Of a DNA stretch of 8,213 nt, positions 5,612 to 8,213 are shown one piece after another. The stretch's first letter is position 1; each line of letters opens with the position of its first letter. The translations under genes and the position numbers were made by a program. The DNA lies in the NCBI GenBank assembly GCA_016793415.1, contig JAEUMC010000806.1:1-8213 (forward strand), given 5' to 3'. The notes below the pieces were generated by a model. It was not told where the DNA came from. It was given only the letters and a program-made list of their open reading frames with translations, and searched no databases. The stretch comes from Devosia sp. Lineage in GTDB: Bacteria > Pseudomonadota > Alphaproteobacteria > Rhizobiales > Devosiaceae.

Positions 5612-5622
5612 TGTGAGGCCTG

Positions 5623-7014
5623 ATGTTCCTCTCGGTTTTCGACGTCTTCAAGATCGGCATCGGGCCATCGAGCTCGCACACCATGGGGCCGATGACGGCC
5701 GCCAACCGGTTCCTCGACGAGTTGCGCACCGGCGATTGGCCGCGACCGCGCCACGCCGTGGTGACCTCGCTGAAGGCAAGCCTGCATGGCTCCCTCGCCT
5801 TTACCGGCGTCGGGCACGGCACCGGCCGCGCCGTGGTGCTGGGGCTTTGCGGCTTTGCGCCCGACACCGTCGATCCAGACCGGATCGATGCGATCGTCGC
5901 CCAGGTCGAGGCAGAGGGCATGGTGCATCCCGCGGGGCACCCGGCCTACCGATTCCGGCCGGCGCTCGACCTCGTCTACGACAAGAAGGAGCGCCTGCCC
6001 GGCCACACCAATGGCTTGCAGTTCTATGCCTATGATGCCGACGGAGCGCTGCTGCTGCGCCGGGTCTACTATTCGATCGGCGGCGGCTTCGTGGTCAGCG
6101 AGGCCGAGCTGGCGCGCGGCGAAGTGAAGAGTGACGCGGCGGAGGTCCCCTACCCCTTCGGCGACGCCGAGGAAATGCTGGCCATGGCTCGCGAGTCCGG
6201 CCTCTCCATCGCGCAGATGAAGCGCGCCAACGAGGAGGCGCGGATCGGCCGCCGCGCGCTCGAGCAGGGGCTCGACCGGCTCTGGGCGGCAATGGATGGC
6301 TGCATCGAACGCGGCCTCAGGACCGATGGCATCATGCCGGGCGGGCTCAACGTCAACCGCCGCGCCAAGGCGATCCACCAGCAGCTGGTGGCCGCCTGGC
6401 AGCGCAACGAGCTCGGCCCGCTCGCCGGCAATGATTGGCTCAGTGTTTTCGCCATGGCGGTGAACGAGGAGAATGCCGGCGGCAGCCGCGTGGTGACCGC
6501 ACCGACCAATGGTGCGGCTGGGGTCATCCCCTCGGTCTTGAAGTATCATCAGCAGTTCGAGGCCGGCGCGTCACGCGCCAGCATGCATGACATGCTGCTG
6601 ACCGCTGCCGCCATCGGCGGCATCATCAAGCACAATGCCTCGATCTCGGGCGCCGAAGTCGGCTGCCAAGGCGAAGTCGGCTCAGCCTCGGCCATGGCCG
6701 CCGCGGCGCTCTGCGCCGCCATGGGCGGCACTCCGGCGCAGGTGGAGAATGCTGCCGAGATCGCGCTCGAACACCACCTGGGAATGACCTGCGACCCGGT
6801 CGCCGGGCTGGTGCAGATCCCCTGTATCGAGCGCAACGCCTTTGGCGCGGTGAAGGCGGTGACCGCCGCCTCGCTGGCGATGAAGGGTGACGGTACGCAC
6901 AAGGTGTCGCTCGACGTCTGCGTCGAGACCATGCGCCAGACCGGCGCGGACATGTCGGAACGTTACAAGGAAACCAGCCAGGGCGGCCTCGCCGTCAACG
7001 TCCCGGCCTGCTGA
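5623..7014 (+). CDS. sdaA: L-serine ammonia-lyase (L-serine dehydratase), iron-sulphur, single-chain
   Basis: This enzyme converts L-serine to pyruvate and ammonia in the cytoplasm with an oxygen-sensitive [4Fe-4S] cluster. The 463-residue protein has the N-terminal beta domain, opening with FKIGIGPSSSHTMGPM (9-24), and the C-terminal catalytic alpha domain (about 185-463) in one chain. Cluster ligands are C348 (GCQGEVG), C390 (TCDPVAG) and C401 (IPCIERN). The very last residue is C463. In the Legionella enzyme, as I recall, the ligands are C343, C385 and C396, and the terminal C458 occupies the cluster's open site. All four positions here are shifted by exactly five, so the tail-in-mouth arrangement is conserved. 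Start: ATG 5623 with TGAGG at 5614-5618. The gene follows rpiR, has its own dyad upstream, and its TGA overlaps the next gene's ATG by one base. Motifs and length leave little doubt. Confidence 0.96.
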   Translation: MFLSVFDVFKIGIGPSSSHTMGPMTAANRFLDELRTGDWPRPRHAVVTSLKASLHGSLAFTGVGHGTGRAVVLGLCGFAPDTVDPDRIDAIVAQVEAEGMVHPAGHPAYRFRPALDLVYDKKERLPGHTNGLQFYAYDADGALLLRRVYYSIGGGFVVSEAELARGEVKSDAAEVPYPFGDAEEMLAMARESGLSIAQMKRANEEARIGRRALEQGLDRLWAAMDGCIERGLRTDGIMPGGLNVNRRAKAIHQQLVAAWQRNELGPLAGNDWLSVFAMAVNEENAGGSRVVTAPTNGAAGVIPSVLKYHQQFEAGASRASMHDMLLTAAAIGGIIKHNASISGAEVGCQGEVGSASAMAAAALCAAMGGTPAQVENAAEIALEHHLGMTCDPVAGLVQIPCIERNAFGAVKAVTAASLAMKGDGTHKVSLDVCVETMRQTGADMSERYKETSQGGLAVNVPAC

Positions 7015-7355
7015 TGCCCAGCCCGACCTACGAGCTGTTTCGCGAGGCGATGGCGGGAAAGAAGCAGATCGTCTGCACCTACAATGGCCTCCGCCGCGAA
7101 GTCTGTGCGGTGATCCTCGGACACACGCGCGGCGAGGAGAAGGCGCTCACCTACCAGTTCGGAGGCGAGACCAGTTCGACCCTGCCGGCGGGCGGCGAGT
7201 GGCGCTGCCTGACGCTCAGCAAAGTCAGCGATGTCGAACTGCGCGACGGCCCCTGGCTCAGCGGCGACAGTCACTCGGCTTCGCAATCCTGCGTCGACGT
7301 GGTCGATTTCGACGTCAATCCGGATAGCCCCTACTCCCCGAAGCATCGACTTTAG
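7014..7355 (+). CDS. Small uncharacterised protein, translationally coupled to sdaA
   Basis: 113 residues, starting at the ATG that shares base 7014 with the sdaA stop (TGATG), so translation is probably coupled to sdaA. No signal peptide or membrane segment is visible. The N-terminal part reads as a helix (YELFREAMAGKK). It is followed by a beta-rich stretch: IVCTYNGLRREVCAVILGH (19-37), then LTYQFGG (45-51) and GGEWRCLTLSKVSDVEL (60-76). The pattern of basic residues after 'YNG', a Gly-rich turn and a final 'R-x-L-x-L-x-K-V' strand recalls a WYL-like or SH3-like small barrel, but this is only a weak resemblance. C21, C31, C65 and C93 are notable for a small cytosolic protein. I recall similar short hypothetical proteins in Hyphomicrobiales and know no function for them. 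Coupling to an oxygen-sensitive Fe-S enzyme suggests an accessory role, which is inference only. Confidence 0.75.
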   Translation: MPSPTYELFREAMAGKKQIVCTYNGLRREVCAVILGHTRGEEKALTYQFGGETSSTLPAGGEWRCLTLSKVSDVELRDGPWLSGDSHSASQSCVDVVDFDVNPDSPYSPKHRL

Positions 7356-7363
7356 GGCATCAA

Positions 7364-7474
7364 TGCTCCCGCTGGAGCAGGATTGCGTTTCGTTGAACCG
7401 CACTCCAGCTCCAGTCCTTGTTTTGTCGCGAGATCGAACCGGAAAAGTCTGCAACTTTTCCTGATCACGCTCTA
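7364..7474. repeat. Dispersed palindromic intergenic repeat (mosaic)
   Basis: The 131-base gap between the small gene and the sulfatase is built almost wholly of dyads. TGCTCC/GGAGCA pair at 7364-7369 and 7374-7379. CTGGAG (7372-7377) pairs with CTCCAG at 7403-7408 or its direct repeat at 7409-7414. GGAAAAGT (7441-7448) pairs exactly with ACTTTTCC (7454-7461). The end CTGATCACGCTCTAG (7460-7474), read on the other strand as CTAGAGCGTGATCAG, resembles the border of a repeat that I recall as common between genes in Rhizobiales genomes. I cannot test its copy number. The 7441-7461 hairpin could also act as a terminator or attenuator before the sulfatase. Confidence 0.65.
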
Positions 7475-7486
7475 GCCGAGAGCCCG

Positions 7487-8213
7487 ATGACCGACCGCCC
7501 CAACATCCTCCTGATCTGCGCCGACCAGTGGCGTGGCGACTGCATCTCGGCGCTCGGGCATCCCAACGCCAGGACGCCTAACCTCGATGCACTGATGGCC
7601 GATGCGGTGACCTTCACCAGGCATTTCGGCCAGTGCACCCCCTGCGGGCCCTCGCGCACCAGCCTGCTCACCGGGCAGTACCTGATGAACCACCGCTCGG
7701 GGCGGAACGGTACGCCGCTGGACCGGCGCCACACCAACATCGCGCTCGAAGCGCGCAAGGCCGGCTACGATCCGGCTTTGTTCGGCTACACCGACACCAC
7801 GCCCGATCCGCGCGGCCTGCACCCGAACGACCCCGCGCTCACCGCCTATGACGAGGGGGTGATGCCGGGGTTTTCAACCCCGCTGCATCTGCCCGAAGAC
7901 ATGGACCAATGGGTCTCGGACCTCATCGCCAAGGGCTATGATCTCCCCGCTGGCCGTCATGACGTGTTCCGCCCCCGTCCGGGGTTCGAAAAACCCGCCG
8001 ATCGTGGCTTTCGCTACATCCCCACGCTGTTCAAGGCCGAGGAGAGCGAGACCGCTTTCCTCACCGACGAGTTCCTCAAATGGCTGCTGGTGCGGCGCGA
8101 CAAGCCGTGGTTCGCGCATTTCGTCTTCTACCGCCCGCATCCGCCGCTGATCGCCCCCGAGCCCTACAACGGCATGGTGCACCCCGCCGACGTGGAGTTT
8201 CCGGTGCGCGCCG
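7487..8213 (+). CDS. Formylglycine-dependent sulfatase/phosphonate monoester hydrolase-like enzyme, N-terminal part (3' end outside window)
   Basis: 242 codons are visible from the ATG at 7487; the gene runs off the window. It belongs to the alkaline phosphatase superfamily. D13-Q14 (CADQWRGD) are metal ligands. C53-G-P-S-R57-T-S-L-L-T-G63 is the sulfatase signature, whose Cys is oxidised to formylglycine, the nucleophile. H218 lies in YRPHPP. The stretches CGPSRTSLLTG, YLMNHR, PLDRRH and GYDPALFGY, and TTPDPR after them, closely resemble phosphonate monoester hydrolases (Rhizobium/Burkholderia PMH) as I remember them, so it may cleave phosphonate or phosphate diesters as well as, or instead of, sulfate esters. 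N74 and Y101 sit at the same spacing from the nucleophile as the PMH substrate-binding Asn and Tyr, but the following PMH Thr position is D103. There is no signal peptide, so it is cytoplasmic. The Shine-Dalgarno is weak (GAGAG, 7478-7482). The second pair of metal ligands lies beyond the window. Confidence 0.88.
   Translation, partial: MTDRPNILLICADQWRGDCISALGHPNARTPNLDALMADAVTFTRHFGQCTPCGPSRTSLLTGQYLMNHRSGRNGTPLDRRHTNIALEARKAGYDPALFGYTDTTPDPRGLHPNDPALTAYDEGVMPGFSTPLHLPEDMDQWVSDLIAKGYDLPAGRHDVFRPRPGFEKPADRGFRYIPTLFKAEESETAFLTDEFLKWLLVRRDKPWFAHFVFYRPHPPLIAPEPYNGMVHPADVEFPVRA

Noticed and set aside
5389..6549. Long open frame of 386 codons on the minus strand
   Set aside because: It lies antisense across the end of rpiR and most of sdaA, both clear genes. 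Its composition is that of a GC-rich shadow frame with no recognisable motif.
7231..7464. 77-codon plus-strand frame over the end of the small gene and the repeat
   Set aside because: It overlaps the sdaA-coupled gene in another frame and ends inside repeat sequence. There is no ribosome site.

Overview
The window is GC-rich chromosomal DNA from an alphaproteobacterium, most likely a member of the Hyphomicrobiales (Devosia/Rhizobium-like). I infer this from protein style and from two kinds of dispersed palindromic intergenic repeat that I recall from that order. The taxon is not proven by the sequence. All genes are catabolic or regulatory. I see no tRNA, rRNA, transposase, phage gene, CRISPR array, or defence or secretion gene.

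Layout. (i) 1-1886, plus strand: the C-terminal end of a Gfo/Idh/MocA oxidoreductase, a 76-base gap with a strong stem-loop, then a complete COG3964-type amidohydrolase (deacetylase-like) with all its metal ligands and a His-rich tail. (ii) 1887-2180: a gap between convergent genes, filled by two copies of a REP-like repeat facing each other. One copy carries an inserted hairpin. (iii) 4395-2181, minus strand: a three-gene operon of a small VOC (glyoxalase-fold) protein, an SDR dehydrogenase and a second Gfo/Idh/MocA dehydrogenase that probably starts at TTG. (iv) 4396-4626: a divergent promoter region. (v) 4627-5571, plus strand: an RpiR-family HTH-SIS regulator. (vi) 5623-7355, plus strand: sdaA (iron-sulphur L-serine dehydratase), which overlaps by one base a small uncharacterised gene. 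(vii) 7356-7486: another repeat-derived gap. (viii) 7487 to the end: the N-terminal half of a formylglycine sulfatase/phosphonate monoester hydrolase-like enzyme.

How the genes may work together. The VOC-SDR-Gfo/Idh operon and the divergent RpiR gene look like a self-contained sugar or polyol oxidation module. The strongest non-coding signal supports this: the shared promoter region holds two copies of one 17-bp operator-like sequence, CTGTAA-N4-ATTTCAG. One copy faces rpiR and the other faces the VOC operon, so the RpiR protein probably controls both. The motif resembles the published HexR box (HexR is an RpiR-family regulator), but none of the adjacent genes is a recognised Entner-Doudoroff gene. 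sdaA has a different, perfect 20-bp dyad just upstream, which suggests separate control.

No dramatic new system is visible. What merits a second look is the two-operator module of unknown substrate, the sdaA-coupled small protein, and a sulfatase whose active site appears to differ from characterised phosphonate monoester hydrolases at one position.
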